A DNA stretch of 24,844 bases, from contig CABVDE010000030.1 of NCBI GenBank assembly GCA_902496945.1, positions 1 to 24,844 of the forward strand, in the 5' to 3' direction. The stretch comes from an uncultured Collinsella sp. (GTDB lineage Bacteria; Actinomycetota; Coriobacteriia; Coriobacteriales; Coriobacteriaceae). How positions within the stretch are numbered: position 1 is the stretch's first letter; each line of letters begins with the position of its first letter. Both the position numbers and the translations under genes were made by a program. Below are positions 1 to 8,721 of the stretch, piece after piece. The notes under the pieces were generated by a model that ran no database searches, was not told the DNA's origin, and worked only from the letters and a program-made list of their open reading frames with translations.

Positions 1-1096
1 CGAAGCAGTAGGGCACGCCGCCGACGGATACGGGGCCGCGCGCCAGCGCGCCGGAGCCAGTCGCGTAGTACCAGGTCCCGCCGTCGAGGACCCACCCGGT
101 CGCCATGGCGCCGGACGAATTAAACCAGTACAGGGAGCCGTTGCACTCGTGAAGGCCGGTTGCCATGGCACCGCCCGCGTCGGGCTCGAGCCAGTACCAC
201 GTGCCACTCTGAAACAACCATCCGGCATACGCCTTGCCGTTGGAGGCTGCATAATACCAGGTGCTGTCAATTAGTTGCCAATGATAAAGGGAGACATCAA
301 CATACGCGTAGTTCATATCAACGTTGCCGTTGATTCCAGGGACTTTTCCGTTGCTCTTATACTGCCAAAAACTGTAATTGCCGGTATAGTCACATTGCGA
401 GTTATATTGAGCAATCCAATGATCCCAAGAGCTACTCTTAAATACAGAGTCAGTCAAAATGTTGTTAAACCAATTTAAATTTGCATAAATACCAGGCTCA
501 TATCCTGCGGCAGAAATCCTATTACAAAAAACCTGCGCCCTCGATGCAATTCCGGTTTGACGTCCATTTGCAATTATCGAGTTATCCTCAAGATCGTAAT
601 ACACCGGCAATCTTGGATTATGTCCAGAAAGGCAATTGATCACCATTGATGCCTCATCGGCTGCCTGCTGATTATCAAAAGCATATGAATAGATATAGAC
701 GCCGTAGGGAATACCGAGTCGCTCGCACTCAGAAATATTTCGATTAAATTGATAGTCAACTCGACCGCCCCAAGATGGAGCGCCAAATCCAACACGCAGA
801 ATAGCGAAATCGATACCAGAAGCCTTAACAGCATTCCAGTCAATACGTCCTTGATGCTCACTGACATCGATGCCCTGCGCCGTAGCCCCATCGGGAAGAA
901 TGTCCATGGACAATAAGTCTATTCCATCTTCTTCGGAAGAAGCATCCTCTGCGACCAATTGCCCATCCTCATAACGCCAGGAATTCTCAACTAGGGACCG
1001 CGCAGCTTCCGCGTTCGAGGGGAAAACAAACACAGAAATGGGCGCAAGGACCATCAGCACCAACAATGCCGAAAATAACTTAAGATGTTTGCTCAT
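1..1096 (-). CDS. GH25 lysozyme with C-terminal cell-wall-binding repeats (partial, C-terminus off the left edge)
   Basis: The reading frame enters from the left edge and begins at an ATG at 1094-1096, preceded by ACGAGGT as ribosome binding site; 365 codons are visible. Residues 1 to about 32 form a signal peptide (SKH-rich start, hydrophobic core, ending near NAEA). A glycoside hydrolase family 25 domain runs from about residue 75 to 255. It starts with GIDVSEHQG (D77) and contains the family's acidic pair in VYYDLED (D168, E170). GH25 enzymes are N-acetylmuramidases that cut peptidoglycan. From about residue 260 there are GW-type repeats (WYYAASNGKAYAGW, GTWYW, SSGAMATGW) that normally hold such enzymes on the cell wall. 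It is the last visible member of a tandem set of three repeat proteins on this strand. The catalytic domain is AT-rich while the repeats are GC-rich. Family assignment is firm; substrate and physiological role are inferred. Confidence 0.9.
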   Translation of the reverse strand, partial: MSKHLKLFSALLVLMVLAPISVFVFPSNAEAARSLVENSWRYEDGQLVAEDASSEEDGIDLLSMDILPDGATAQGIDVSEHQGRIDWNAVKASGIDFAILRVGFGAPSWGGRVDYQFNRNISECERLGIPYGVYIYSYAFDNQQAADEASMVINCLSGHNPRLPVYYDLEDNSIIANGRQTGIASRAQVFCNRISAAGYEPGIYANLNWFNNILTDSVFKSSSWDHWIAQYNSQCDYTGNYSFWQYKSNGKVPGINGNVDMNYAYVDVSLYHWQLIDSTWYYAASNGKAYAGWLFQSGTWYWLEPDAGGAMATGLHECNGSLYWFNSSGAMATGWVLDGGTWYYATGSGALARGPVSVGGVPYCF

Positions 1097-1318
1097 GTAA
1101 ACCTCGTCATTCGTTCTTGTTTGCGTTTAGCTTACAGCATGGCTGTGAAAGATTTCCGAACATCCAACTGGACAAGATACCATCTAGGACGACAAATAAC
1201 TGCACGCAATACCACAATGTAAACAAGAACTTCCCAGCAGGGTGAAACCAAGGACTCCTAGTCCCTACTCTTACCCCCCAAGAATACCGACTTCAAATAA
1301 ACTTTCAAACTAGATGTC

Positions 1319-1349
1319 AAAAAGGTAGGGGACCCAGAGAGTCCCCTAC
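1319..1349 (-). terminator. Rho-independent terminator after the NlpC-like pseudogene
   Basis: A perfect 9-bp stem (GTAGGGGAC at 1325-1333 and GTCCCCTAC at 1341-1349) encloses a 7-nt loop. Read on the minus strand it is followed by CC and then five T (A-run 1319-1323 on the plus strand). It lies just downstream of the stop at 1361. The other bases of the 1097-1360 gap hold a small GGACT-CCT-AGTCC dyad at 1252-1264 and no promoter I can assign with confidence. Confidence 0.8.
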
Positions 1350-1360
1350 AACTCAGAATT

Positions 1361-3570
1361 CTAACGAATCAATATTACTTTCGATGGACCCAAAGCGGTC
1401 AAACCGGAAATGCGGTTTCCATAACCGTCACTATGCCAAAACAAGTTTTCGCTCGGCGAATTGCCCCAGAAAAAGCCAATGTGGCTATCGTCCGCATATG
1501 GGTTGTAAGGATTGAAGAACACAATGTCCCCCTTACGAGCCAAACCGCTACGTAACAACTCATCAATAGAGTTGAAATAAGTCACGTTTGCGCACGTATC
1601 GATAGCATAGCCGTACCAACGATAAGCGTTAACGCAGCCGCCCCTTCCGGGACCACCACTCCAAGGGGAATGGCTCTGCTCGGCGGCAATGGGAGCTAAA
1701 TTCCCGCCCGCTTTCATATATGCATGCGATACAAATCCGCCGCAGTTCATACCGGTATACCCGTCCCAACGAGGATCACCCTTTGGATACATGCATGTTT
1801 CTTGGCTAAGATGCGTATCATAGCGTGTTCCACGGTAATAGCCATCGTTTTCGTGGCTCATAAGCCAATTGACCAGGCTGGACCTATTAACCCCCAAAAC
1901 AGAACCAGACGTATTCAACCATGCACCACTTGCATTGAAGTAGTAGTCGACGCCATCGATTTTCAGCCACCCGTTAGCAAACATAGCGCCCGAAGGCTGA
2001 AGCCAGTACCACGTGCCGCGGTCATTGAGCCATCCGGTCTTCATCTTGTAGGTGGAAGGATCCATCCAATACCACGCACCGTTAACATATTGCCAACCAG
2101 ACTTAAGGACACCATTGGAAGATGCGTAATACCAAGTATTGCCGCTTTCGTCAGAAGCGTCTTTCGACATAATCCAACCAGATGCTACATTGACAGCACC
2201 GTTTGCATCCGCATAGAAAACCGCGTCTCCAATATGAATCACACCTGGCAATGAAGACGAGTCAGCACGATCAGCGACTACGGGAGATCCATCAGATGAA
2301 GTAGGCAACGGCTCGCTCAGTGCTCCAGACGAATTCGCCCATGCCATACCGTCGCTCAAGTTAATCCAGCACGAAGATGCCATCGCACCGGAATCATAAG
2401 AAAAATAGCGCGTGCTTCCTACCGCGAATTCACCAGTACACATTGCGCCGGATACATCATCAAGGTAATACCAGGCGCTTCCGAACTTTATCCATCGTCC
2501 TCGTTGAATAGCTCCATTTGATGCGGCGTAATACCAAGCACCATCAACAAGTGCCCAGCCTGTTGCCATGGCGCCTGAACTCGTAAGGAAATAGGTGGAC
2601 GACTCCACTTGCGTAAAGCCCGTGAGCATAATATGGCTTCCTGGATCCAGGTAATACCAAGAATTCCCTAGAAGTAACCAGCCTCCATGCAGTAAGCCGT
2701 TGGAGTCAGCGTAATACCAGTTGTTGTCAATAAGAGCCCACTGGGAGGATAGCATGGCCCCTGAGCTGTTAAAGATATAAGAAGTGCCATTACATTCTTT
2801 CAACCCGGTGGCCATAGAACCGTCTGCAGGATCAAGCCAGTACCAACGACCCCCATCCGAGAGCCAACCTTTTACCAGGGGGCCAGAGCCGGAGAAATAG
2901 TGCCAAACGGAAGCATCAAGATGCCATCCGATAAGCATCACACCAGAAGAAGAGAATCCATACGTGGCTCCCCCGATCTACAGCATCGAGTCGTGGACCA
3001 TCTTGCCTTCATCATCCAGCCAATACCAGTTGCTGCCGTCTGAAAGCCAGCCTTTTACCATGGCGCCAGAACCGGAGAAATAACGCCAAGCAGAAGTGGA
3101 GCCCGTAGAATCTAGGTACCAGCCGACACGCATTGCGCCCGAAGAGGAGAAGGCATACGTCGCACCCCCGACTTGAACCAACCCATCCTGAGCCATTCGA
3201 CCTTCGTCGTCGAACCAGTACCAGCTACCGTTTATATGTCTCCAAGAAGAAACAGCGATTGTTCCGTCGGACAAGCCCCAACGCCAAAAACCAGCCCCTT
3301 TTCGGGTGATATCCACCCCTGATGCCAAATAATTTGATTCGAAACCTCAGAAGGGGCCTCATTATCCACCTGAGAGTTCTGCTCGACAGCGAAGGTTGAC
3401 TCGCGCTGAGCATCGACGCCTGACTCGACAGAAGCAATAGCAACATTAGATGCGGGACCTTCGTCAGTGTTATTCGAATCAAGGGCGTATAACATCGAGG
3501 GCGAACCCAAAAGGAGCCCCAAAGAAACAAGGCCCGAAAAGACCAGCTCCCCGAATGAGCATTTCTTCAT
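1361..3570 (-). pseudogene. Broken secreted cell-wall-binding-repeat protein with C-terminal NlpC/P60-like domain
   Basis: Three pieces form one gene. The first encodes a signal peptide (ATG at 3568-3570, MKKCSFGELVFSG..., ending near LYA) and a short linker. The second, in another frame, covers 2978-3328 and the third 1361-2977; both carry GW-type repeats. Adding one G to the GGGG tract at 3295-3298 joins the first two (EKG|AGFWRWGLSDG). The second and third share a frame and are split only by a TAG at 2978-2980, where the sister repeat has Gln (QVGGATY against *IGGATYG). Repaired, it would give 736 residues. About residues 350-526 of the last piece resemble an NlpC/P60-type peptidase, with Cys in MNCGGFVSHAYMKAGG, KGDIVFF, and His in DSHIGFFWG. 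Without the upstream part the catalytic piece lacks an export signal, so I call a pseudogene. A sequencing error could explain one lesion but less easily both. Confidence 0.8.
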
Positions 3571-3596
3571 AGCAGCACGGTATCCAATCACACAGC

Positions 3597-3624
3597 GGCC
3601 CCGTCACCTCAGGGCAACGGGGCC
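3597..3624 (-). terminator. Possible terminator hairpin below the 3651-5141 gene
   Basis: A perfect 8-bp stem (GGCCCCGT 3597-3604, ACGGGGCC 3617-3624) with a 12-nt loop lies 27 bp past the stop codon at 3651. It has no T-run on either side, so intrinsic termination is uncertain; it also lies just upstream of the broken gene's start. Confidence 0.45.
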
Positions 3625-3650
3625 TCAATCAAAACTAGCTCAATAATGTG

Positions 3651-5141
3651 CTAGCCAATTTGCTGGCAGTTTTTGCACTCTCGTGAAGCGCCACGCCTCT
3701 GGGCCTCCTGAATAGAGATCTGCGAATAGCCCTTTGCGTCCTTGCCAACGGTACGGCACTTATGCGTATGGTAAACATCGCTTCCGTTCTTATACCAAAC
3801 TAAACCATAACCTGGAATCCACTTGCCGTCCTCGCCGACATAATAGGAGCCGACCAAGGCGTTCGTAGCCATGGCGCCGGAAGACTGAAGATAGTAGTCG
3901 CCGACCCAGGCGTCGTGGGTCATGGCGCCGGAACCGTTAAAGTAGTACCAGGCCCCGTTGATCTCGAGCCAGCCGGTGACCATGGCACCGGCATTGTCGA
4001 ACCAGTACCAGACTCCGCCAATGTTGACCCAAGAGTTAGAGGCCATAGCGCCCGAACCACTGAGCCAATACCACGTGCCGCCATTGCTGAGCCAGCCGGT
4101 TGCCATGGCTCCCGAACCACTCGCATAGTACCAAGAGCCGCCTGCCAAGAACCAGCCAGTGGCCATCGCACCGGAATCGCCGAACCAGTACCAGGAGCCG
4201 CCCAGGCTGCGCCAGCCGTTAGCAACCATGGCGCCCGAACCATCGAGGTAGTACCACGCACCGCCGATGTTAAGCCAACCAGTGGCCATCACACCGGAGG
4301 CATTGGTGTAGTACCAGGTACCCGAATCGTTGATCCAGCCAGTCAGCATGACCCCAGATTCGTTGAAATAGTACCAAGCCCCGCCGAGATTATGCCAACC
4401 AGTCAGAAGCTCGCCGCTGGAGGTCGCGTAGGACCACTTACCGTAAATGGAGTCATAGAACCAGCCGCTATGCTGCATACGGCCATCAGCATTGGCGCCA
4501 GGGGAGTTCAGGAAGTAGTTCTTGCCGTCAATTTGAACTCGGCCGTATGCCATATCATGGCTTTCGGGGTAGAAGTAGTACTTGTCCCCACCGATAGACT
4601 GCCAGCCCGAAACTGCGGTCCCGTCAGCGCCAAAATAGTACCAGACGGCTTCGTAATCCTTATGCCACTGGTTCGTGACCATGGCGCCAGTCTCGGGATC
4701 GAAATAGCGAAGGTTGCCGTCCTCGAACCGAACGAGTCCGGTCTGCATTAAACCATCTTTGTTGAAATAGTATGTACCTGCGGGACGTGATGTAACTCCA
4801 GAAGGATCGGTCCGCGAGGCGCTCTTATCGATAGAGTTTAAGCCTACTAGAAAATCTCTGTGAGCAGTCCCCCCGGCATTGCACTCGACGCTATACCGCG
4901 TAAGAGGGCCAGACATCTGTTCATTTTGAGTGCCGTTCCAACCGTCATATCCCCAGTAAGAAATCGGGCGGTTATCGCCAACGCACCATTCCGTGGGCTC
5001 GTCTACCGAGGCGCTGCCCCCTCCAACACCGCCAATAAGACCTGCTTTTGCGGTCAATGGAGCGCAAGTAAGGCAGGCAGTTGCAAATACGGCCAAACCG
5101 AAAGCCTTTAGCCCGCGCCATCTCCTTCGAACGTCTTTCAT
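3651..5141 (-). CDS. Secreted cell-wall-binding-repeat protein with C-terminal putative zinc-binding module
   Basis: A 496-residue protein starting at ATG 5139-5141 with AAAGGA ribosome binding site. Residues 1 to about 33 are a signal peptide (basic start, hydrophobic core, end TAKAG). Residues about 35-115 match nothing I recognise. From about 120 to 430 there are at least twelve GW-type repeats of about 20 residues (pattern GxWYYxxxSGAMATGW), the family that binds cell-wall polymers in Gram-positive bacteria. There is no recognisable hydrolase domain. The last 45 residues differ in character: H458, H460, C462 and then C489-x-x-C492, spaced like the Ada-type or related zinc-binding modules found at the ends of secreted proteins and nucleases. 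It lies upstream of the broken NlpC-like gene and shares its repeats. Role: probably a wall-attached or adhesin-like protein; the ligand is unknown. Confidence 0.85.
   Translation of the reverse strand: MKDVRRRWRGLKAFGLAVFATACLTCAPLTAKAGLIGGVGGGSASVDEPTEWCVGDNRPISYWGYDGWNGTQNEQMSGPLTRYSVECNAGGTAHRDFLVGLNSIDKSASRTDPSGVTSRPAGTYYFNKDGLMQTGLVRFEDGNLRYFDPETGAMVTNQWHKDYEAVWYYFGADGTAVSGWQSIGGDKYYFYPESHDMAYGRVQIDGKNYFLNSPGANADGRMQHSGWFYDSIYGKWSYATSSGELLTGWHNLGGAWYYFNESGVMLTGWINDSGTWYYTNASGVMATGWLNIGGAWYYLDGSGAMVANGWRSLGGSWYWFGDSGAMATGWFLAGGSWYYASGSGAMATGWLSNGGTWYWLSGSGAMASNSWVNIGGVWYWFDNAGAMVTGWLEINGAWYYFNGSGAMTHDAWVGDYYLQSSGAMATNALVGSYYVGEDGKWIPGYGLVWYKNGSDVYHTHKCRTVGKDAKGYSQISIQEAQRRGASRECKNCQQIG
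3860..4780 (-). repeat. Array of about 60-63-bp cell-wall-binding repeats
   Basis: In the 3651-5141 gene the plus strand shows a recurring unit of the type CCATGGCGCC(G/C)GAA followed by GTACCA about 20 bp later. Units lie near 3870, 3919, 3979, 4041, 4102, 4162, 4226, 4287 and 4349, close to 60-63 bp apart, with more divergent units up to about 4780. Each codes for one GW-type repeat. The near identity of central units makes unequal recombination plausible. Related repeats occur at 1-310 and 1960-3230. Confidence 0.85.
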
Positions 5142-5230
5142 AGAACATCCTTTCCACGAATCCGGCGGAAACTATATGTTATTTTTAAACTAACAACTGG
5201 TGAATTCAAGCGTTTTCAAGTCTGAGACCG
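5142..5230 (-). promoter_or_regulatory. Candidate promoter region of the cell-wall-binding-repeat gene
   Basis: The AT-rich stretch upstream of 5141 read on the minus strand contains TTGAAAACGC and TTGAAT followed by AAAAAT at 17 bp, and a TATAGT box closer to the start. No single pair is close to consensus, so only the region is indicated. Further up (5231-5280) are a 12-bp palindrome AAATATATATTT (5231-5242) and CTAGCC...GGCTAG arms (5245-5250, 5275-5280). Confidence 0.3.
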
Positions 5231-5301
5231 AAATATATATTTGACTAGCCCCATTCGCCTCCACATTCAAATATGGCTAGAGCCCCGCTCTCACCCGGGA
5301 T

Positions 5302-5331
5302 AAAAAGGCCCGCCCAACAAAACGCACGGGC
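5302..5331 (-). terminator. Terminator of the glycosyltransferase gene group
   Basis: Read on the minus strand, GCCCG (5331-5327) pairs with CGGGC (5312-5308) and is followed by C and five T (A-run 5302-5306). It lies about 70 bp past the stop codon at 5402, the last of four same-strand glycosyltransferase genes. The stem is short, so confidence is moderate. Confidence 0.55.
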
Positions 5332-5401
5332 AAGCCACAGCAGCAAACAGAATGTAGTGACGACGATGGTCTAGCAAGACAACAGGCATGGCCGCTCCGA
5401 T

Positions 5402-6469
5402 CTACACATCTCTCTTTCCCAGGATATTCGCGGCCATGCGCTTGCACGCGCGAAGACACCCAGACCTAAAAACGTCGTACTCAAACATGAGCCTTCTGCA
5501 CGCACGGGCGCTTGGGGCCTTGTTGGCAAGCGCTGCGCGGACTATGGCAGCAACAGAAGGAGCACATTGCGTAAGCGCAGCATCGCTCCCCACAGCGGAA
5601 CCAGCGAGCACCGTAGATACAGCATTGAATACTTTGCCGCACTCCGTACCCAGCAACCTGATTGCATCGTACAGCACCAAATCACATAGAAAGTATGCCA
5701 GGTCATCGGCATGCTGCGCGTCAAGGTCATCGCGATGCCAGTCGGCTAACACCGCGGAGTAAATCTTCACGTGCTCCAGCAGACGTGTTTCGTCATCGTA
5801 GCGCATGGTGTCCATGAGCGAGCCCTTGCGCGCCACACGGTAGTCATACAATTTATTCGAAATCAGCGTTGTTTTTCGCGAACGACCATATATCGCCATT
5901 TCGAAAACTTGATCTTCACCATAGCTGATAGATTCATCGAACTGAATAGCGTTATTCGCCAGAAAATCACGTCTGCAGGCAGTCCGCCACACAAAGGGAC
6001 GCGAATTCTCTTTAAACAATAATTCGAAACTATATCCATGAAAAGAAACGTCCCGTGGACTCAAAACCTGGTTAAGCCACGGATACCCCGCCTCCAGCGG
6101 ATACGGATTCGCACCAAAGGTCAAAACGTCGCAGTCCTCGCGCTCAAAGGCATCAACGATCACACGGCATGCATCGGGCGTAAATCGGTCGTCGGAATCC
6201 AAGAACGCGACGATAGGCGCCGTGGACGCGGCGATGCCTGCATTACGTGCACTCGACAGGCCGCCATTCTCCTTATCGACCAGCGTAAAGCGCGCGTCCT
6301 TTTCGCAATAGGCAGCCGCAATATCGCGCGAGCCATCCGGCGAGCCATCGTTGACCAGCACACCTTCCCAATCGGGCATGTCCTGCGCAAGCAGGGAGTC
6401 CAGGCACCAGGCCAGGCACTCCTCCACTTTATAGATGGGAACGACAACGGAAATCTTAGGGGTAGCCAT
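5402..6469 (-). CDS. Family 2 glycosyltransferase (type B, copy 2)
   Basis: A 355-residue protein if started at ATG 6467-6469 (MATPKISVVVPIYKVEE); a GTG six bases earlier is possible, but AGGGG sits 9 nt before the ATG and only 3 nt before the GTG. The N-terminal GT-A fold has VVVPIYK, VLVNDGSPDGS, the ENGGLSSARNAGI segment and a metal/nucleotide-sugar motif FLDSDDRF. These enzymes move a sugar from an activated donor to a growing glycan on the cytoplasmic face. The middle and C-terminal parts (LFKENSRPFVWR, GEDQVFEMAIY, RKTTLISNKLYDYR) align by eye with the gene at 7675-8715, so the two are paralogs. It starts 12 nt after the stop of the preceding gene and is last in the group. Donor and acceptor cannot be told from sequence. 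Confidence 0.88.
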   Translation of the reverse strand: MATPKISVVVPIYKVEECLAWCLDSLLAQDMPDWEGVLVNDGSPDGSRDIAAAYCEKDARFTLVDKENGGLSSARNAGIAASTAPIVAFLDSDDRFTPDACRVIVDAFEREDCDVLTFGANPYPLEAGYPWLNQVLSPRDVSFHGYSFELLFKENSRPFVWRTACRRDFLANNAIQFDESISYGEDQVFEMAIYGRSRKTTLISNKLYDYRVARKGSLMDTMRYDDETRLLEHVKIYSAVLADWHRDDLDAQHADDLAYFLCDLVLYDAIRLLGTECGKVFNAVSTVLAGSAVGSDAALTQCAPSVAAIVRAALANKAPSARACRRLMFEYDVFRSGCLRACKRMAANILGKRDV

Positions 6470-6481
6470 AGTCACTCGCCC

Positions 6482-7600
6482 CTACTGTGCGGTCGGCACG
6501 TCATCGGGGTGCGGGTTGTCGCCGTAGGCGCGCTGATACGTTAACACGCGCCAGACCAGCGGCAGGCCGCCAATCTTAAAGTAGTGCTTAAACGTATTGA
6601 GCTTGCCCGGCTTCTTAAAACCAAAGCGCGAATCGATATAGGCACGGGGCGACTTGACCATCAGGCGCAAGTCGGTCTCGCCACGCGGATCGAACAGCGA
6701 CAGGTCAAAGCGACCAGCATCCCAATCGGCCTTGAGCTCGGGAGAAGCCTTCTCCCAAAACTGCTCACGCAGCTCATCGACCAGGCGCTCATCATTCCAA
6801 CGATACGTATCTACCTTCATGCGCATTAAAATGCCCTGGAGCTGAGCCTTGAGCTCGGGTCGTTCGTCCAAAAAGCGCTGCATATCGGCATATTCATCGC
6901 ACACGCAAAACACCTTGTTGGGCGAATTAACGGAGCTCTTCTCATTGTCCTGGCGATAGCACAAAATGGGGTCCGCAATAAACGCGGCACGCTCGGCACA
7001 CGCCCAAACCTTAAAGTTAAAGCCCGCATCCTGATACGAGGCTCCCGGCGTGGGAAGGAACCGAATCTGGTTGTCGTTGAGGAACTCGCGTCGATAGATA
7101 GCCGACCAAATGGAAGGCTTGCGGTAGAAGATGCCCGGGCGATCGACGGGGCGATACGCAGCACCCGTCATGTGCTCGTCGATAATCCCAAACAGCTCGC
7201 GACGCTCGGTGGGTGTGGACCAATACAGGTAAAAGTCGCCCTTTACCGCATCGGCATGCTCAGCATCGGCCTTGGCAACCAGCTTTTGGAGCGAATCCTC
7301 AAACATAAAGTCATCGGACTCAAGGATGCCCACGTACTCGCCGCGCGCCATATCCAGGCCACGGTTCATCGAGTCGCCGTAGCCGCTGTTTGCCTTGTCG
7401 ATCATCTTGACGCGGGGGTCGCGCTCCATGTACTCGCGGATAATATCCAGCGAGCCATCGGTGGAGCCGTCGTTGATGCAGATGATCTCAATGTCCTTGA
7501 GCGTCTGCGCCACGGCGGAATCGAGGCACTCACGCAGATAGCGCTCGACATTGCAGATGGGGACAAGCAGCGAAACTTTAGGGGTATCAGAGTTCTGCAA
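6482..7600 (-). CDS. Family 2 glycosyltransferase (type A, copy 2)
   Basis: A 372-residue protein. The start is TTG at 7598-7600, fixed by an AGGAGG ribosome binding site 5 nt upstream (7607-7612) and by the lack of an in-frame ATG. GT-A motifs: VSLLVPICNVERYL, IICINDGSTDGS, KANSGYGDSMNRGLDMA and the DXD-like LESDDFM. Nearly the same N-terminal 100 residues occur in the gene at 8722-9825, and the later parts match too (KPSIWSAIYRREFL, FLPTPGASYQDAGFNFKV, CYRQDNEKSSVNS), so these are recent paralogs or are kept alike by gene conversion. The C-terminus (from about 290) differs more and ends in a basic GGLPLVWRVLTYQRAY segment. It probably acts in synthesis of a cell-surface polysaccharide; sugar specificity is unknown. 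Confidence 0.88.
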   Translation of the reverse strand: MQNSDTPKVSLLVPICNVERYLRECLDSAVAQTLKDIEIICINDGSTDGSLDIIREYMERDPRVKMIDKANSGYGDSMNRGLDMARGEYVGILESDDFMFEDSLQKLVAKADAEHADAVKGDFYLYWSTPTERRELFGIIDEHMTGAAYRPVDRPGIFYRKPSIWSAIYRREFLNDNQIRFLPTPGASYQDAGFNFKVWACAERAAFIADPILCYRQDNEKSSVNSPNKVFCVCDEYADMQRFLDERPELKAQLQGILMRMKVDTYRWNDERLVDELREQFWEKASPELKADWDAGRFDLSLFDPRGETDLRLMVKSPRAYIDSRFGFKKPGKLNTFKHYFKIGGLPLVWRVLTYQRAYGDNPHPDDVPTAQ

Positions 7601-7674
7601 GAGAACCTCCTGTTGAATAGCGTGTAACAGGGTTATTTTAGCAGCCGAGTTGCGGCGGGCGGCAGCGCTTGGAA

Positions 7675-8715
7675 TTAGAGAAAGCGCTCCAGGCAGGCTT
7701 TGAAGCCACGGGTCGAGAGATAGAACAGCGTGGCGTCTGCCATCGAAACGCCCGAGGTCGCCACAACAAGCTTGTGGGCAACACGGCGAACGGCGCCCTT
7801 AGCAGGCATATCCGCCCACTCCGTTCCCAAAAACGTCGCGAGGTCCATGTTGACGCGAGCGGCTACACGGCGGAAATCACTGGCATCCAGACGCGCCAAA
7901 TCAAACACGATGAGATCCAAGAACCAGGTGATCAGCTCGCCAGGGCACAAATCCAAAAGACCGTAGACCGCCCAGTCATCCAAGACCTCCTCGAGCATCC
8001 TCATGTGGGCGTCAAGCTTTTTGGCGCGAGCCTCGGCACTGTTGAACTCGTGCGTCGCCGATGCGCTCTCCATCACGTAGTGGTAGAACTTGTCCGGCAT
8101 GACAACAGTCTTACGGGCAAGCGCATAGGCTGCGAACTGGAAGACGACGTCCTCGCCCAAGGCCAAGCCAGGGGCGAAGCGAATGCCTTCGCGATTGAGC
8201 AGCTCACGCGAAAAAGCCGCACGGCAGGCATAGGGCTGCGCATTCGAATGGAACAGCAGTTGGGGATCGCGGACGCCGAAGGTACCGGCTTTGGGGCTCA
8301 TGAGCTGCTGGACGCGTTTGGGGGCAGCATCGGCAGGTTCACAGACGCCGCCAAAAACGGCAGCCTCGGCATCTGCAGACTCCATGGCATGCAGCACGCG
8401 CTCGACCGTCTGGGCGTCGATGTAATCGTCGGCATCTACAAAAAAGACGACCTCGCCCTCGGCCGCATCGATACCGGCATTTCGAGCGCACGAGACACCC
8501 GCGTTTTCCTGGTCAATCACCAGTACACGATCGTCGGTCTGCGCGATCTGACGCAACACACTCAACGAATCATCAGTCGAACCGTCGTTGACGCAGACGA
8601 CCTGAATCGAGCGCTCGGACTGGGCCAACAACGAATCGAGGCATTTCTGGATGGAGCGTGCAGAGTTGTAGACGGGGACGACAATGGTCGCCTTAGGACT
8701 TGAGGCCTCTCCCAT
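7675..8715 (-). CDS. Family 2 glycosyltransferase (type B, copy 1)
   Basis: A 346-residue protein starting at ATG 8713-8715, only 6 nt after the stop of the upstream gene, with AGGGGGTAGG as ribosome binding site lying in the end of that gene. GT-A motifs: IVVPVYNSAR, VVCVNDGSTDDS, ENAGVSCARNAGI and FVDADDYI. The region LFHSNAQPYACRAAF, GEDVVFQFAAYALARKT and KFYHYVMESAS matches the 5402-6469 protein at the same places, which marks a second paralog pair. The tail from about 250 is rich in Leu and Asp and has no clear membrane segment. It is separated from the next gene downstream by 74 bp without a clear terminator, so all four glycosyltransferase genes may be co-transcribed. Confidence 0.88.
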   Translation of the reverse strand: MGEASSPKATIVVPVYNSARSIQKCLDSLLAQSERSIQVVCVNDGSTDDSLSVLRQIAQTDDRVLVIDQENAGVSCARNAGIDAAEGEVVFFVDADDYIDAQTVERVLHAMESADAEAAVFGGVCEPADAAPKRVQQLMSPKAGTFGVRDPQLLFHSNAQPYACRAAFSRELLNREGIRFAPGLALGEDVVFQFAAYALARKTVVMPDKFYHYVMESASATHEFNSAEARAKKLDAHMRMLEEVLDDWAVYGLLDLCPGELITWFLDLIVFDLARLDASDFRRVAARVNMDLATFLGTEWADMPAKGAVRRVAHKLVVATSGVSMADATLFYLSTRGFKACLERFL

Positions 8716-8721
8716 GACGAC

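Noticed and set aside
3868..4420. Regular repeats of about 60 bp that might suggest a CRISPR array.
   Set aside because: The units are coding, diverge gradually, have no unique spacers and translate to GW-type protein repeats.
3915..4751. Plus-strand open frame in the repeat region with a repeated Pro/Val/Ala product.
   Set aside because: Its periodicity mirrors the cell-wall-binding repeats coded on the other strand.
7669..8703. Plus-strand open frames opposite the glycosyltransferase genes (for example 7669-8703 and 8827-9954).
   Set aside because: The minus strand carries full glycosyltransferase motifs with ribosome binding sites and tight spacing; the plus-strand frames have no family features.
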